Assembly (NCBI RefSeq): GCF_030813915.1
Contig: NZ_JAUSUJ010000002.1
Span: 310,001 to 374,000, forward strand
Direction of reading: 5' to 3'
DNA length: 64,000 bases
From: Rhodoplanes tepidamans
GTDB lineage: Bacteria; Pseudomonadota; Alphaproteobacteria; Rhizobiales; Xanthobacteraceae
A model generated the notes under the pieces. The model was not told the DNA's origin, ran no database searches, and saw nothing but the letters and a program-made list of their open reading frames with translations. Positions 19,183-27,756 of this stretch are shown here, one piece after another (within the stretch, counting starts at the first letter, position 1; each line of letters opens with the position of its first letter). The translations under genes were made by a program, and so were the position numbers.

Positions 19183-19188
19183 CGCATG

Positions 19189-20928
19189 TCACCTTTCGAG
19201 CTCGCGGAGCGCACGGTGGAAGATCGCCCGGGTCTCGGCGGCGAGCCCCGTCATGATGCTTTCGAGGCCGGGATCGATCTCCAGCGGATCCTCGGTCGGC
19301 GTCTCCGGTCCCCCCGCGCCCGCGACCATGACGACATCGTTGCCGTCGATCGATATCACGAGGTTCTTTACCGTTCCATTCTCGTCGTAGGACATGGGAA
19401 CGGCCAGGACCCACGCAAGGTCACGCCAGACGAGCGATCGCCGCGCCCGGTTCTGGGGGCCCGGAAGGGAGTACTTGCGCGACACGACGTCGTGAACGGC
19501 GCCGTTGCGGCGAACCTTGGTGAGCATGAGCTGCGATGCGCCGGTCCGCGAGCCCCACACCGCGCCCATGATCGAGCCCTCGATCGGCAGGGTCAGGCCA
19601 TCGTCGGCGAAACCGTCGTAGCCGGCGCTGTGCTGGAGCCGAAGGTAGCGCGGCTCGCCGTCGATGCCCGTCGCGTGAACCGTCTGCTCGGGCAGGGCGA
19701 CGGCGACGCGGACATGGCGGGGTCCGGCGACCGGCGCCATCAGGGCCGGCGGAAGCTCGTCGAGAATGCCCAGGAACAGGGTGCGCACGGCCTCGCAGGC
19801 CTGCCGGTAGATCCTCGGGATGTCGAAGAGATCGGTGCGGATCCGGACCCGGGCCGTCTCGGCCCCGATCTGGACGAGGTCGAAGGTCCGGTCCTCGTCG
19901 ACGTCGAAGTCGAGCACGCCGATCGGGGCCGGCAGGACCACGGGCCGCAGGCGCCCGACCCCACGGGTGTTGAGGAAGTTGCGGCCGAAGATCGCGGTGC
20001 GGGCGAGGCTCGGCAGCCACGTGTAGCGGGTCGGCGGCGGCTCGCCGGCCGCCTTGTCCTCGATGCCGACCGCGATCGTGATCGCGTCCGGGTCGAGGGT
20101 CCGCTCTACGTCGAACAGCCAGACCGGCAGGTTGGAGACGAAGCCGCCATCGACATAGAGGCACCCGGCCGCATCCCCCGAGACGGTCCGAGGAGCGAAG
20201 ACGAGCGGCAGGCAGGCCGATGCCGCGACCGCGTCGGCGACGACCGCGGCCGGCGTCGTCTCCGGCGAGAACACGTGCCTTTGTCGCGTCGAGATGTCGG
20301 TGGCGACGATCTTGAGGGTCGGCCGGCCGGTCGCGTCGCCGAAGTCGCGGAAGCGGACGACGCCGTCGGCCGGCCCGACCTTCTCGGCCAGCAGGGTCCC
20401 GAGCCCGTCGCGGAACGTGTCGAGGCTGGCCAGTCCGCCGAGCAGCCGCCGCCCGGCCCACAGCAGCAGCGCGAGCCCGGCGAGGCTCGCCACCAGATAG
20501 GCGAGCAGTGCGACGGGCAGGCCGAAGGCCGCGACGACGGAGAGGGCGACCAGTCCCAGCAGGGCGAGCACGACCGGCCGGCGGTGCCAGGACAGCCACG
20601 CGCCGAGTCCGTCGACGGTCCGCCGAAAGGCCGAGATGGCGCGCCAGCCGGCGCGCCCGAACAGCCGCCCGGCCAGCGCCGCGCCCGGCCTGGTGGAACC
20701 GAGGCAGGTCGTTCGGCGTACCGGATCGATCAGGTCGTCGGCCCGGAATCCGGCGGCGGCGAGGGCCGCGACGATGGCCCCAGCCGACGTGCCCGCGACG
20801 CCGACGACGCGGGACCCGGGCTCCGCGCTCGCCAGCGCCTCTTCGAGGGCCTTCAGGGCGCCGACATGGGCGATCCCCTTGGCCCCGCCGCCCTCGAAGG
20901 CCACCAGCAGCCGCAGCGCGTTCGCCAT
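19189..20928 (-). CDS. Patatin-like phospholipase with internal membrane segments
   Basis: Putative acyl hydrolase of 579 residues. The oxyanion-hole motif is FEGGGAKGIAHVGAL at residues 10-24. The nucleophile elbow GTSAG follows at about residue 51, and the second catalytic residue is in YVDGGFVSNLP. Between elbow and aspartate, around residues 130-175, lie two strongly hydrophobic helices (RPVVLALLGLVALSVVAAFGL and VALLAYLVASLAGLALLLWA), so the lipase domain is probably tethered to the membrane. The C-terminal 250 residues are of unknown type. The start is ATG at 20928 (MANALRLLVAF). It is inserted in the tol-pal cluster between pal and cpoB. Catalytic residues look intact. Confidence 0.85.
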   Translation of the reverse strand: MANALRLLVAFEGGGAKGIAHVGALKALEEALASAEPGSRVVGVAGTSAGAIVAALAAAGFRADDLIDPVRRTTCLGSTRPGAALAGRLFGRAGWRAISAFRRTVDGLGAWLSWHRRPVVLALLGLVALSVVAAFGLPVALLAYLVASLAGLALLLWAGRRLLGGLASLDTFRDGLGTLLAEKVGPADGVVRFRDFGDATGRPTLKIVATDISTRQRHVFSPETTPAAVVADAVAASACLPLVFAPRTVSGDAAGCLYVDGGFVSNLPVWLFDVERTLDPDAITIAVGIEDKAAGEPPPTRYTWLPSLARTAIFGRNFLNTRGVGRLRPVVLPAPIGVLDFDVDEDRTFDLVQIGAETARVRIRTDLFDIPRIYRQACEAVRTLFLGILDELPPALMAPVAGPRHVRVAVALPEQTVHATGIDGEPRYLRLQHSAGYDGFADDGLTLPIEGSIMGAVWGSRTGASQLMLTKVRRNGAVHDVVSRKYSLPGPQNRARRSLVWRDLAWVLAVPMSYDENGTVKNLVISIDGNDVVMVAGAGGPETPTEDPLEIDPGLESIMTGLAAETRAIFHRALRELER

Positions 20929-21060
20929 GCGTCCCGTCCCCGTCGAACGGCGGGCATGGTGCAGGGATGGCGCGGCTAAATCAATGCGTGTGGCCGTGTC
21001 TCGTCGCTGCGTCGGCGCGCCCGCGGCCACGCGGTCGCGGCGAGGCGGCGCGACGGGCGG

Positions 21061-21555
21061 TCACGAGCTGGCGTTGAGCACGGTGACGGCGCGGCGGTTC
21101 TGCGACCAGCAGGAGATGTCGTTGCAGACGGCGACCGGGCGCTCCTTGCCGTACGAGATGGTGCGCATGCGCTGGGCCGGGATGCCGCGCGAGATCAGGT
21201 AGTCGCGGACCGTCTGGGCGCGCCGGGCGCCGAGCGCGATGTTGTACTCGCGGGTGCCGCGCTCGTCGGCGTGGCCCTCGATCGTGAACGCGTATTGGGC
21301 GTAGTTCTGCAGCCACTGGGCCTGCTTCTCCAGCGTCTGGCGGGCCTGCGGGGTGAGGTCCGACGAATCGCTCTCGAAGAAGACGCGGTCGCCCACGTTG
21401 ACGACGAAATCCTGCTGGCTGCCCGGCACGGCGGCGCCGCCGAGGCCGGCCGCGTTCGGGTCGTTCGGCTTGTTGGCGCATGCCGCGATCAGGAGCGCGC
21501 CCGCGAGCGCGGCCGCGATCCTTGCACCGGTACGCAGACGTGAAACTTTCGGCAT
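21061..21555 (-). CDS. pal: Peptidoglycan-associated lipoprotein Pal
   Basis: Outer-membrane lipoprotein that binds peptidoglycan and anchors the Tol-Pal system during division. It has a lipoprotein signal with lipobox LIAAC (Cys about residue 26) and an OmpA-like domain: RVFFESDSSDLTPQARQTLEKQA, TIEGHADERGTREYNIALGARRAQTVRDYL and SYGKERP. ATG at 21555 follows AAGGAG; a slightly longer frame to 21573 exists. It lies downstream of tolB after a 450-bp gap holding repeats. Confidence 0.96.
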   Translation of the reverse strand: MPKVSRLRTGARIAAALAGALLIAACANKPNDPNAAGLGGAAVPGSQQDFVVNVGDRVFFESDSSDLTPQARQTLEKQAQWLQNYAQYAFTIEGHADERGTREYNIALGARRAQTVRDYLISRGIPAQRMRTISYGKERPVAVCNDISCWSQNRRAVTVLNASS

Positions 21556-21807
21556 GCCGTCACTCCTTATCAACCTGCTCGGTGCCGGTTGGCCCCCCGG
21601 CTCGAGGCGTGACTGATGGTCTAGCCCCGGCTTCGTTAAGCGAAGGTTCCGTCAACCTTGACGCAGCGTTGCCGCGCCCCCCTGGAGTTCCGGAATCGGC
21701 GGAAACCGTTTGGAATGGTTAATGGGTCGTGAACGCGGCGGCAGCGTGGCGAGGCTGCGCAGCGGGGGCGGTTTCCGGCTAGTCGGAGGCGGACAGGGCA
21801 GGGCGCC

Positions 21808-21850
21808 CACGCTCCTTCTCCCCGCTCGCGGGGAGAAGGTCGGGATGAGG
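21808..21850. repeat. Interspersed palindromic repeat, family A
   Basis: CTTCTCCCCGC-TCG-CGGGGAGAAGG hairpin followed by TCGGGATGAGGG. With the copy at 21950-21992 it brackets the poly-C tract. Confidence 0.75.
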
Positions 21851-21872
21851 GGGCTTCTCGTGGAAACGGAGG

Positions 21873-21958
21873 CGGGGGGGCCCCCCGCGGGGGGGGGCGC
21901 CCCGCGCGCCCCCCCCCCCCCCCCCCCCCCGGCCGCCCCCCCCCCCCCCCCCACCCCC
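21873..21958. repeat. Low-complexity G/C homopolymer tract
   Basis: A run almost entirely of C or G, including two uninterrupted C stretches of roughly 20 bases each. It lies exactly between two palindromic repeats. Such runs are often misassembled, so length and content should be treated as uncertain. Confidence 0.8.
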
Positions 21959-21992
21959 CACCTCTCCCCGCGCGCGGGGAGAGGTCGGGGGG
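21950..21992. repeat. Interspersed palindromic repeat, family A
   Basis: CCTCTCCCCGCGCGCGGGGAGAGG hairpin immediately downstream of tolB, with a poly-C left flank. Confidence 0.7.
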
Positions 21993-22005
21993 CTCGGCGC
22001 GAGCC

Positions 22006-23340
22006 TCAGCTCAAGAGCGGCGACCAAGCCGGGTCGGAGGCGAAGCTCGGGGTGCGGACGCGCTGCTCGTTGCGGCCGGTGATGTCGACCGTGTAGAGGG
22101 CCGGGCCCGAGCCGGGGTCGCGGAAGAACATGATCACCCGGCCGTTGGGCGCGAAGGTCGGGCCCTCGTTGTGGTAGCCGTCGGTCAGCAGGCGCTCGCC
22201 GGAGCCGTCCGGCTTCATGATGCCGATGCCGAAGCGGCCGCCGCCCTGCTTGGTGAAGGCGATGAAGTCGCCGCGCGGCGACCACACCGGGGTCGAGTAG
22301 GAGCCGTCGCCGAAGCTGATGCGCTGGGCGCCGCCGCCGCCGGCCGACATGACGTAGATCTGCTGCTTGCCGCCGCGGTCGGACTCGAAGCAGATGCGCG
22401 AGGCGTCCGGCGAGAAGCACGGCGCCGTGTCGATCGCCGGCGTGTCGGTGAGCCGGGTGGTCGCCTTGGAGCGCAGATCCATCACGAACAGGTTGGAATT
22501 GCCGCCCTGCTGCAGGCTCATGATGACGCGCTGGCCGTCCGGCGAGAAGCGCGGCGAGAAGGTCATGCCCGGGAAGTTGCCGACGATCTCGCGCTGGCCG
22601 GTCTCGACGTTGAGCAGGTAGACCCGCGGGTCGCCCTGCCCGAACGACATGTAGGTGATCTCCTGGGTCGTCGGCGAGAAGCGCGGGGTCAGCACCAGGT
22701 CGTCGCCGCGGGAGAGGTAGCGGACATTGGCGCCGTCCTGGTCCATCAGGGCGAGCCGCTTGATGCGGCGCTCCTTCGGCCCGGTCTCGTCGACGAAGAC
22801 GATGCGGGTGTCGAAATAGCCCTTCTCGCCGGTCAGCCGCTCGTAGATGGCGTCCGAGATGATGTGGGCGATGCGGCGCAGGTTGTCGGGCGAGGTGAAG
22901 TACTGCTGGCCGGTGAGCTGGGCGGCGCCGAAGACGTCCCACAGCCGGAACTCGGCCTTGAGCCGGCCGTCGGCCTGGCGGGTCAGCCGGCCGGTCACCA
23001 GCGCCTGGGCGTTGATGGCGCGCCAGTCGGGGAAGCGCGGCTGGGTGTCGATGGTGGTGATGCGCTCGATATAGGCGGCCGGATCGATCGGGGCGAACAG
23101 GCCGGAGCGGCGCAGGTTCGCCGTGATGATCTGGCTGATGCCGCGCGCCGCCTCGACGTCGGCCGGGCTGCCGCCGACGAAGTCCGGAATGGCGATCGGC
23201 ACCGGCTGGACGTTGCCCTGGGTGACGTCGATGCGCAGCTGTGCCAGGGCCTCGTGGCCGGGCAGGCCGGAGAGTGCGCCGGCCCCCGCCGCGGCGGCGG
23301 ACGCGAGCAGCAGGCGGCGTCGGGAGAAACGCACGAGCAT
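22006..23340 (-). CDS. tolB: Tol-Pal system beta-propeller protein TolB
   Basis: Periplasmic partner of Pal, 444 residues. An N-terminal domain ([11 protein letters not shown] through [18 protein letters not shown]) is followed by a six-bladed propeller with repeated motifs such as [30 protein letters not shown] and [12 protein letters not shown]. The signal peptide begins with consecutive arginines ([16 protein letters not shown]), resembling a Tat signal rather than a plain Sec signal. ATG at 23340. tolA is upstream with a 117-bp gap. Confidence 0.96.
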   Translation of the reverse strand: MLVRFSRRRLLLASAAAAGAGALSGLPGHEALAQLRIDVTQGNVQPVPIAIPDFVGGSPADVEAARGISQIITANLRRSGLFAPIDPAAYIERITTIDTQPRFPDWRAINAQALVTGRLTRQADGRLKAEFRLWDVFGAAQLTGQQYFTSPDNLRRIAHIISDAIYERLTGEKGYFDTRIVFVDETGPKERRIKRLALMDQDGANVRYLSRGDDLVLTPRFSPTTQEITYMSFGQGDPRVYLLNVETGQREIVGNFPGMTFSPRFSPDGQRVIMSLQQGGNSNLFVMDLRSKATTRLTDTPAIDTAPCFSPDASRICFESDRGGKQQIYVMSAGGGGAQRISFGDGSYSTPVWSPRGDFIAFTKQGGGRFGIGIMKPDGSGERLLTDGYHNEGPTFAPNGRVIMFFRDPGSGPALYTVDITGRNEQRVRTPSFASDPAWSPLLS

Positions 23341-23457
23341 CGGGATTCATCCTTTTGCGCCCGGAGGGCGGAGGGTGCCCGCAGGCGGAGCCGGGGACGG
23401 CTCTACGGCCGGATCGCGGCAAGGAGACGGCAGAATCGCGCGACCCGGGCCGGGCCG

Positions 23458-24459
23458 TCAGCCCCGGAACATATCGCGGGGATCGAACGTGACTTCAACA
23501 TCCTTCCACACATCGTACTTGGCGATGGGGAGACGATAGGGCTGGCAGCGCCGGATCGCCCGCATGGCGGCCTCGGCGGCGATCTGGAAGGCGGGGTGGC
23601 CGCCGCGGTTCATCAGGGTCGGGTCGGCCTGCAGGGAGCCGTCCTGGCGCAGTTGCAGCCGCACCCGGACGATCAGCTCGCGGGCGTCGACGGCCCCGGC
23701 CGGCGGGTTCCAGCACGCCTGGATCTGGGCCCGCAGGGCGTCGATCTCGCTCTGGGTCAGGGTGGCGGCGCGGCCGGTCGGCAGCCCGAGCGACGCGGTC
23801 TGGTTGAGCGTGTCGCCGGTCGCGGCCTCGCGCCGCGGCGACTGCTTGTCGAGCAGGGCGGCGATCTTCGACGGGTCGAAGGCGTTGCGCTGCTGCTCTT
23901 GCTTGCGCTTCTGCTCCTCGGCCCGGCGCTTCTGCTCCTCGAGCTTCTTCTTCTGCTCCTCGGCCTTGCGCTTCTGCTCGTCCTTCTTGCGCTGCTCCTC
24001 GGCCTTCTTCATCGCCTCGGCGATCGGGTCGGGCGGCGGCGCCTCGGCGGGCTTGGCCTCGGCCGGCTTCACCTTCTCGGGCTCGGCCTTCTTCTCCGGC
24101 TCCGGCTTCTTTTCCGGCTCGGCCTTGGCCTGCTGCGGCTTGGGGTCGGGCTTCTTGGGCTCCGGCGGAATCGGCATCGGCTCGGCCGAGGCGGTCTGGA
24201 TCGCCGGCTTCTTCTCGATCTTGGTGAGCTCCTCGACCGGCTTCTGCTCGCCCAGCTTCTCGACCAGCGGCTTCGGCGTCTCGGCCTTCTTGGCGGTCTT
24301 CACGCCGGCGGTGATCTGCGAGAACTCGCTGTCCGAGATGATGTCGACCGGCAGCGATTCCGATGTGTTGGCCTCCAGCGGCCGCACCACGAAGGCGATC
24401 ATGCCCCACAGGATGAGGACCGCGTGGCCGATCGCCGATATGGTCAGCGCCTTGCGCAA
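23458..24459 (-). CDS. tolA: Cell envelope integrity protein TolA
   Basis: Inner-membrane protein that spans the periplasm to reach Pal/TolB. It has one N-terminal helix (ISAIGHAVLILWGMIAFVV), then a long Lys/Glu/Pro-rich and helical domain II (residues about 60-200, with AEEQKKKLEEQKRRAEEQ). The C-terminal globular domain III has QIQACWNPPAGAVDARELIVRVRLQL and ends near FDPRDMFRG. A TTG at 24459, four bases past the tolR stop codon, is the best start because it keeps the membrane helix close to the N-terminus. Confidence 0.92.
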   Translation of the reverse strand: MRKALTISAIGHAVLILWGMIAFVVRPLEANTSESLPVDIISDSEFSQITAGVKTAKKAETPKPLVEKLGEQKPVEELTKIEKKPAIQTASAEPMPIPPEPKKPDPKPQQAKAEPEKKPEPEKKAEPEKVKPAEAKPAEAPPPDPIAEAMKKAEEQRKKDEQKRKAEEQKKKLEEQKRRAEEQKRKQEQQRNAFDPSKIAALLDKQSPRREAATGDTLNQTASLGLPTGRAATLTQSEIDALRAQIQACWNPPAGAVDARELIVRVRLQLRQDGSLQADPTLMNRGGHPAFQIAAEAAMRAIRRCQPYRLPIAKYDVWKDVEVTFDPRDMFRG

Positions 24460-24463
24460 CCGG

Positions 24464-24910
24464 TCAGGACCCCTGCTCGACCTCGGTGACGAGGGCGACG
24501 CGCTTGAAGCCGGCCGCCGACAGCCGCCCCATCACCCGCATGACCGTGCCGTAGTCGACCTTGCGGTCGCCGCGCACATAGATGCGCTCCTCGTAGCCGC
24601 CGCGTGCCGAGGTCACGGCGGTCAGCTTGGCGACCAGCTCGTCGATCGGGATCTCGCTTTCCTGGAGATAGACCTGCCCCTGGGTGTTGACCGTGATGGT
24701 CAGGGGCTCCTTGTCCTGGTCGAGGCTCTTGGCCTGGCTCTGCGGCAGGTCGATCGGCACGCCGACGGTCAGCAGCGGGGCCGACACCATGAAGATGATG
24801 AGCAGCACCAGCATCACGTCCACCATGGGCGTGACGTTGATCTCGGCCATCACGGCGTTGCGGTGCCCGCGGCGCTTGCCCCCGCCGCCACCGCCCATCG
24901 ACATTCCCAT
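24464..24910 (-). CDS. tolR: TolR proton-channel subunit
   Basis: 148-residue ExbD/TolR family protein. The single membrane helix carries the essential aspartate (INVTPMVDVMLVLLIIFMVSAP). The periplasmic domain has LTITVNTQGQVYL and RIYVRGDRKVDYGTVMRVMG. The N-terminus is glycine-rich (MGMSMGGGGGGKRRG). With TolQ it converts proton-motive force to movement of TolA. ATG at 24910. Confidence 0.95.
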   Translation of the reverse strand: MGMSMGGGGGGKRRGHRNAVMAEINVTPMVDVMLVLLIIFMVSAPLLTVGVPIDLPQSQAKSLDQDKEPLTITVNTQGQVYLQESEIPIDELVAKLTAVTSARGGYEERIYVRGDRKVDYGTVMRVMGRLSAAGFKRVALVTEVEQGS

Positions 24911-25041
24911 CCCGATCCCGTCCCCGTGCCAGCCGTCCGACCGCGGTCCCCACCGGGGTCGGCCTGAGAAACCACCGTTGTTTCAGCGCCTTGTCGCACC
25001 GGAGGCAGGGCCCTCCGGCGGCGGCGCCTCGGGCCCGCGCG

Positions 25042-25734
25042 TCAGGCCCGCTCGTCGATCTGCCGCGACAGGATCGCGGAGAACTCGTCGGCGAACCCCT
25101 CCAGCCGCGAGGCCTGCTTGTTCACCTCGGACGAGAACTTATTGTAGAAAATGGTCGCCGGTATGGCGGCGACGAGGCCGATCGCGGTGGCGAACAGCGC
25201 CTCGGCGATGCCGGGCGCCACCACGGCGAGCGAGGTGTTCTTCGACGCGGCGATCGACTGGAACGAGTTCATGATGCCCCAGACGGTGCCGAACAGGCCG
25301 ACGAAGGGGCTCGCCGAGCCGACCGTCGCCAGCACCAGGAGCCGCCGCTCGAGCCGCTCGACCTCGCGCGCGATGGTGACGTCCATCACCTTCTCGATGC
25401 GCATCTGCAGGCCGGCGAAGGACCGGCTCGACCCCTCGAAGCTGCGCTTCCACTCGCGCATCGCGGCGACGAACAGGGCCGCCATGGAGTGGTTCGGCCG
25501 CGAGGCGAGCGAGCGGTAGAGCTCCTCCAGCGACTGGCCCGACCAGAACGCCTGCTCGAACTTGTTCATCGCCGAGCGGGTCCGCTGCAGCAGCAGGAAC
25601 TTCTCGATGGCGATCGCCCACACCCACACGGAGCAGGCGAGCAGCCCGGTCATCACCAGCTTGACGACCCAGTGGGCCTGCCAGAACAGGGTGAAGATCG
25701 ACAGATCGGCGGACACGCCGGCAGCTTCAGGCAT
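25042..25734 (-). CDS. tolQ: TolQ proton-channel subunit
   Basis: MotA/TolQ/ExbB-family inner-membrane protein of 230 residues with three helices: [49 protein letters not shown] and [28 protein letters not shown]. The last two carry the channel-lining family motifs. The start is ATG at 25734 ([20 protein letters not shown]). It is the first gene of the tolQRAB-pal set and is preceded by a 491-bp region without genes. Confidence 0.96.
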   Translation of the reverse strand: MPEAAGVSADLSIFTLFWQAHWVVKLVMTGLLACSVWVWAIAIEKFLLLQRTRSAMNKFEQAFWSGQSLEELYRSLASRPNHSMAALFVAAMREWKRSFEGSSRSFAGLQMRIEKVMDVTIAREVERLERRLLVLATVGSASPFVGLFGTVWGIMNSFQSIAASKNTSLAVVAPGIAEALFATAIGLVAAIPATIFYNKFSSEVNKQASRLEGFADEFSAILSRQIDERA

Positions 25735-25950
25735 CGTTCGTTTCCAAGGCTCTCCGGCGCCGCTCCGGCGGCGGCACCGCCCGGCGGTCGCAAAAAGATC
25801 GCGCCGGCCGAAGCGTTCCGCCCCTGCCGCCGCGCTCCGTTCGGGCATGGATGCGAGCCGTCCCCATTCCCGGCCGACCGACTCCAGGCGAAACGTGACC
25901 AAATCGTGGCATCGTCCCGCCGTCCCGCCGGCCAGTACGACGCCGCCGCG

Positions 25951-25966
25951 GTTAATGCTCGGTAAA
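25951..25966 (-). promoter_or_regulatory. CtrA-box-like motif upstream of tolQ
   Basis: On the minus strand TTTA-CCGAGCA-TTAAC matches the CtrA consensus TTAA-N7-TTAAC with one mismatch. It is about 217 bp before the tolQ start codon. Occurrence by chance is possible. Confidence 0.35.
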
Positions 25967-26137
25967 CGGAGCGAAGTTTGGGCAAGTTCTAGGGATGGAC
26001 CGTTTCACGACTGCGACGGCGCGGCGCGCGTTACGCCCGCGTTACGTTCGAATGCTTGCGGTGCGGCGTCCGGCCCGCGTGACGACTGGATGACAACGCG
26101 GCCGGCATCCCTCCGGACACGGTCCGGAATGCGAAGC

Positions 26138-26165
26138 GGCCGCCGTCCCGGTCGGGGCGGCGGCC
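26138..26165 (-). terminator. Possible terminator hairpin after the DUF2852 gene
   Basis: GGCCGCCG/CGGCGGCC arms with an interrupted CCC/GGG extension form a strong hairpin about 60 bases past the stop codon of the DUF2852 gene. There is no uridine run, so termination activity is uncertain. Confidence 0.4.
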
Positions 26166-26225
26166 GTCGAGAAAGCCGAGAAGGGCGTCCGGCGGGGGGC
26201 GGCGCCGGACCCAGGCGCGGTCGGC

Positions 26226-26639
26226 TCAGCCCTGCGGCTGGGCGACGTCGGCCGAGGAGCGGCCGCGGCGCTCGGCCATGAACTGGTCGAACTCGGCCTT
26301 GTCCTTGGCCATCCGCAGGCGCTCGAGGAAGTCCTTGAACTCGCGCTGCTCCTCCTCCAGCCGCCGGAGCGTCTCGGTGCGGTACTCGTCGAAGGCACGG
26401 TTGCCGCTCGTCGGGGCGCCGAACCAGTCGCCGCCGCCGCGGTCCATGCGGTCGCGCATCCGCTCCATCTTGGCCTGCCAGCGGGACATCCCGCGCCCGT
26501 TCCAGCAACTCATGCGTCCGCTCCAGAAGGTGAAGGCGAGAAGCGCCAGGCCGATCGGCCACCAGAACACGAATCCGAGGATCGTGAGCGCGATCCAGGC
26601 GCCGGAACCGAGATCGTCCAGTTTCGCAACCAAGGGCAT
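26226..26639 (-). CDS. DUF2852-family membrane protein
   Basis: 137 residues. One or two closely spaced N-terminal helices (AWIALTILGFVFWWPIGLALLAFTFW) are followed by a charged, helical C-terminal region (YRTETLRRLEEEQREFKDFLERLRMAKDKAEFDQFMAERRGR). This is the pattern of the alphaproteobacterial DUF2852 family; no function is established. The ATG at 26639 lies 30-60 bp from an AT-rich patch that probably holds its promoter. The TetR gene is upstream in the same direction and may regulate it. Confidence 0.85.
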   Translation of the reverse strand: MPLVAKLDDLGSGAWIALTILGFVFWWPIGLALLAFTFWSGRMSCWNGRGMSRWQAKMERMRDRMDRGGGDWFGAPTSGNRAFDEYRTETLRRLEEEQREFKDFLERLRMAKDKAEFDQFMAERRGRSSADVAQPQG

Positions 26640-26667
26640 GGCGGTCCTCGCAGGGGTCCTCGTGGTG

Positions 26668-26682
26668 AATGTTAATTACATT
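26668..26682. promoter_or_regulatory. AT-rich inverted repeat upstream of the DUF2852 gene
   Basis: AATGT-TAATT-ACATT, a 15-bp inverted repeat about 30 bp before the DUF2852 start codon, in the only AT-rich patch of the region. It could be an operator or promoter element. Its half-site shares only ATGT/ACAT with the TetR-gene palindrome at 27590. Confidence 0.4.
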
Positions 26683-26920
26683 TACATAGATACGATCGGG
26701 CCCCGGGGTTGTCAAGCGGGGCCGGGTCGCCCGGGCGCGGTTTTCGGGCGGCCCGCCTGCGGCGGCGCGCCACACCGCGGGCCCGCTCCGCAGTGATCGG
26801 ACGGTTGCTCGAAGACGTGGCTTCGCCGGGATCGTGTGCAAGGTCGCCGGGGCGTCCGGCGCTCCGGGTCGCGCGATCGTGACCCGCGGGGGCCGGCCCG
26901 GCGGCCGCACCCCGCCGGCG

Positions 26921-27577
26921 TCAGCCGGGCGGCCGCACGCCGAGCCCCTGCAGATAGACCAGCACGCCGGCCTCCAGGAGCTCCTCGGGCGTCATCGGCA
27001 GCGAGCGGCGGGCGGCATCGCCGCGGCCGAACAGCGACGCGATGCCGTGGGCGAGCGACCAGATGTGCAGCGCCATCATCAGGCCGGGCGGCCGGACGGC
27101 GGTCGGCAGGGTGGCGGCGAGCGCCTCGCAGGCGGTGCGCAGCACCCCGAACGCGCGGTCGCCGGCGGCGCGCAGCTCCGGGGTGGCGTCGGGGCGCACG
27201 CCCGCCTCGAACATCGCCGAGTAGTAGGCGGATTCGGTGCGCGCGAAGGCGAGATAGGCCTTGCCGAGCCGGTCCATGGCGGTCGACGGGTCGGGCCGGC
27301 CGTTGTCCCAGGCCCGCGCCAGCGCCTGCTCGAAGGCCTCGAAGCCGCGCCGCGCGACGTCGGCCATCAGCTCGTCGCGATCGCGGAAATGTCGGTACGG
27401 CGCGGCCGGGCTGACCCCGGCCCAGCGGGCGGCCTCGGCGAAGGTGAAGCCGGCCGGCCCCTTCTGGGCGATCAGCTCCAGGGCGGCGCGGATCAGCGCC
27501 TCCTTGAGGTTGCCGTGGTGATAGCCGCGCGGCCCGTCGCGGCCGGAGCCGTCGCGATCGGATTTGGACCAGCTCAT
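26921..27577 (-). CDS. TetR/AcrR-family transcriptional regulator
   Basis: 218 residues. The N-terminal helix-turn-helix is typical (GYHHGNLKEALIRAALELIAQKG, then FTFAEAARWAGVSPAAPYRHFRDRDELM). The C-terminal ligand-binding half has the WHG-type signature around MALHIWSLAHGIASLF. The ATG at 27577 is chosen because the family begins about 15 residues before GYHHGN. A perfect 7-bp inverted repeat lies 13-37 bp upstream of the start, suggesting autoregulation and possibly control of the divergent gene at 27757. The ligand is unknown. Confidence 0.9.
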   Translation of the reverse strand: MSWSKSDRDGSGRDGPRGYHHGNLKEALIRAALELIAQKGPAGFTFAEAARWAGVSPAAPYRHFRDRDELMADVARRGFEAFEQALARAWDNGRPDPSTAMDRLGKAYLAFARTESAYYSAMFEAGVRPDATPELRAAGDRAFGVLRTACEALAATLPTAVRPPGLMMALHIWSLAHGIASLFGRGDAARRSLPMTPEELLEAGVLVYLQGLGVRPPG

Positions 27578-27589
27578 GCCTGCGACCCG

Positions 27590-27614
27590 CTCATGTGAAG
27601 GAGGCTTACATGAG
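27590..27614. promoter_or_regulatory. Putative TetR operator
   Basis: CTCATGT and ACATGAG are perfect inverted arms separated by 11 bp. The 25-bp palindrome lies between the divergent tetR gene (start 27577) and the exported-protein gene (start 27757), a normal site for TetR autoregulation. Confidence 0.55.
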
Positions 27615-27756
27615 GGCACCGGCGGCGTCGATAGGAACCGAGCGCGCCGCGAATGCCTCATCAACAATCGCGCGACCGGCCCGTATATAGTCGTCGGCGG
27701 CCCGGCGGCGGGCGCCGCAGACGGCCGACATCGCTCCGACCGAACGAGGCTCCTCG

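Larger units (their letters stand above)
21556..22005. other. Intergenic region with repeats and poly-C tract, pal-tolB
   Basis: Between pal and tolB there is no gene. The part nearest pal (21600-21730) is less GC-rich. On the minus strand it contains TTGACG and the partly symmetric CTTCGCTTAACGAAG, and could hold a pal promoter. The remainder holds two palindromic repeats flanking an extreme run of C and G (about 21873-21958). Confidence 0.5.
25735..26225. other. Intergenic region upstream of tolQ
   Basis: 491 bp without a convincing gene. It contains a CtrA-box-like motif at 25951-25966 in a slightly AT-richer patch and a strong hairpin at 26138-26165 beyond the DUF2852 gene. ybgC, which usually precedes tolQ, is found about 4 kb away at 29642-30112. 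Confidence 0.55.
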
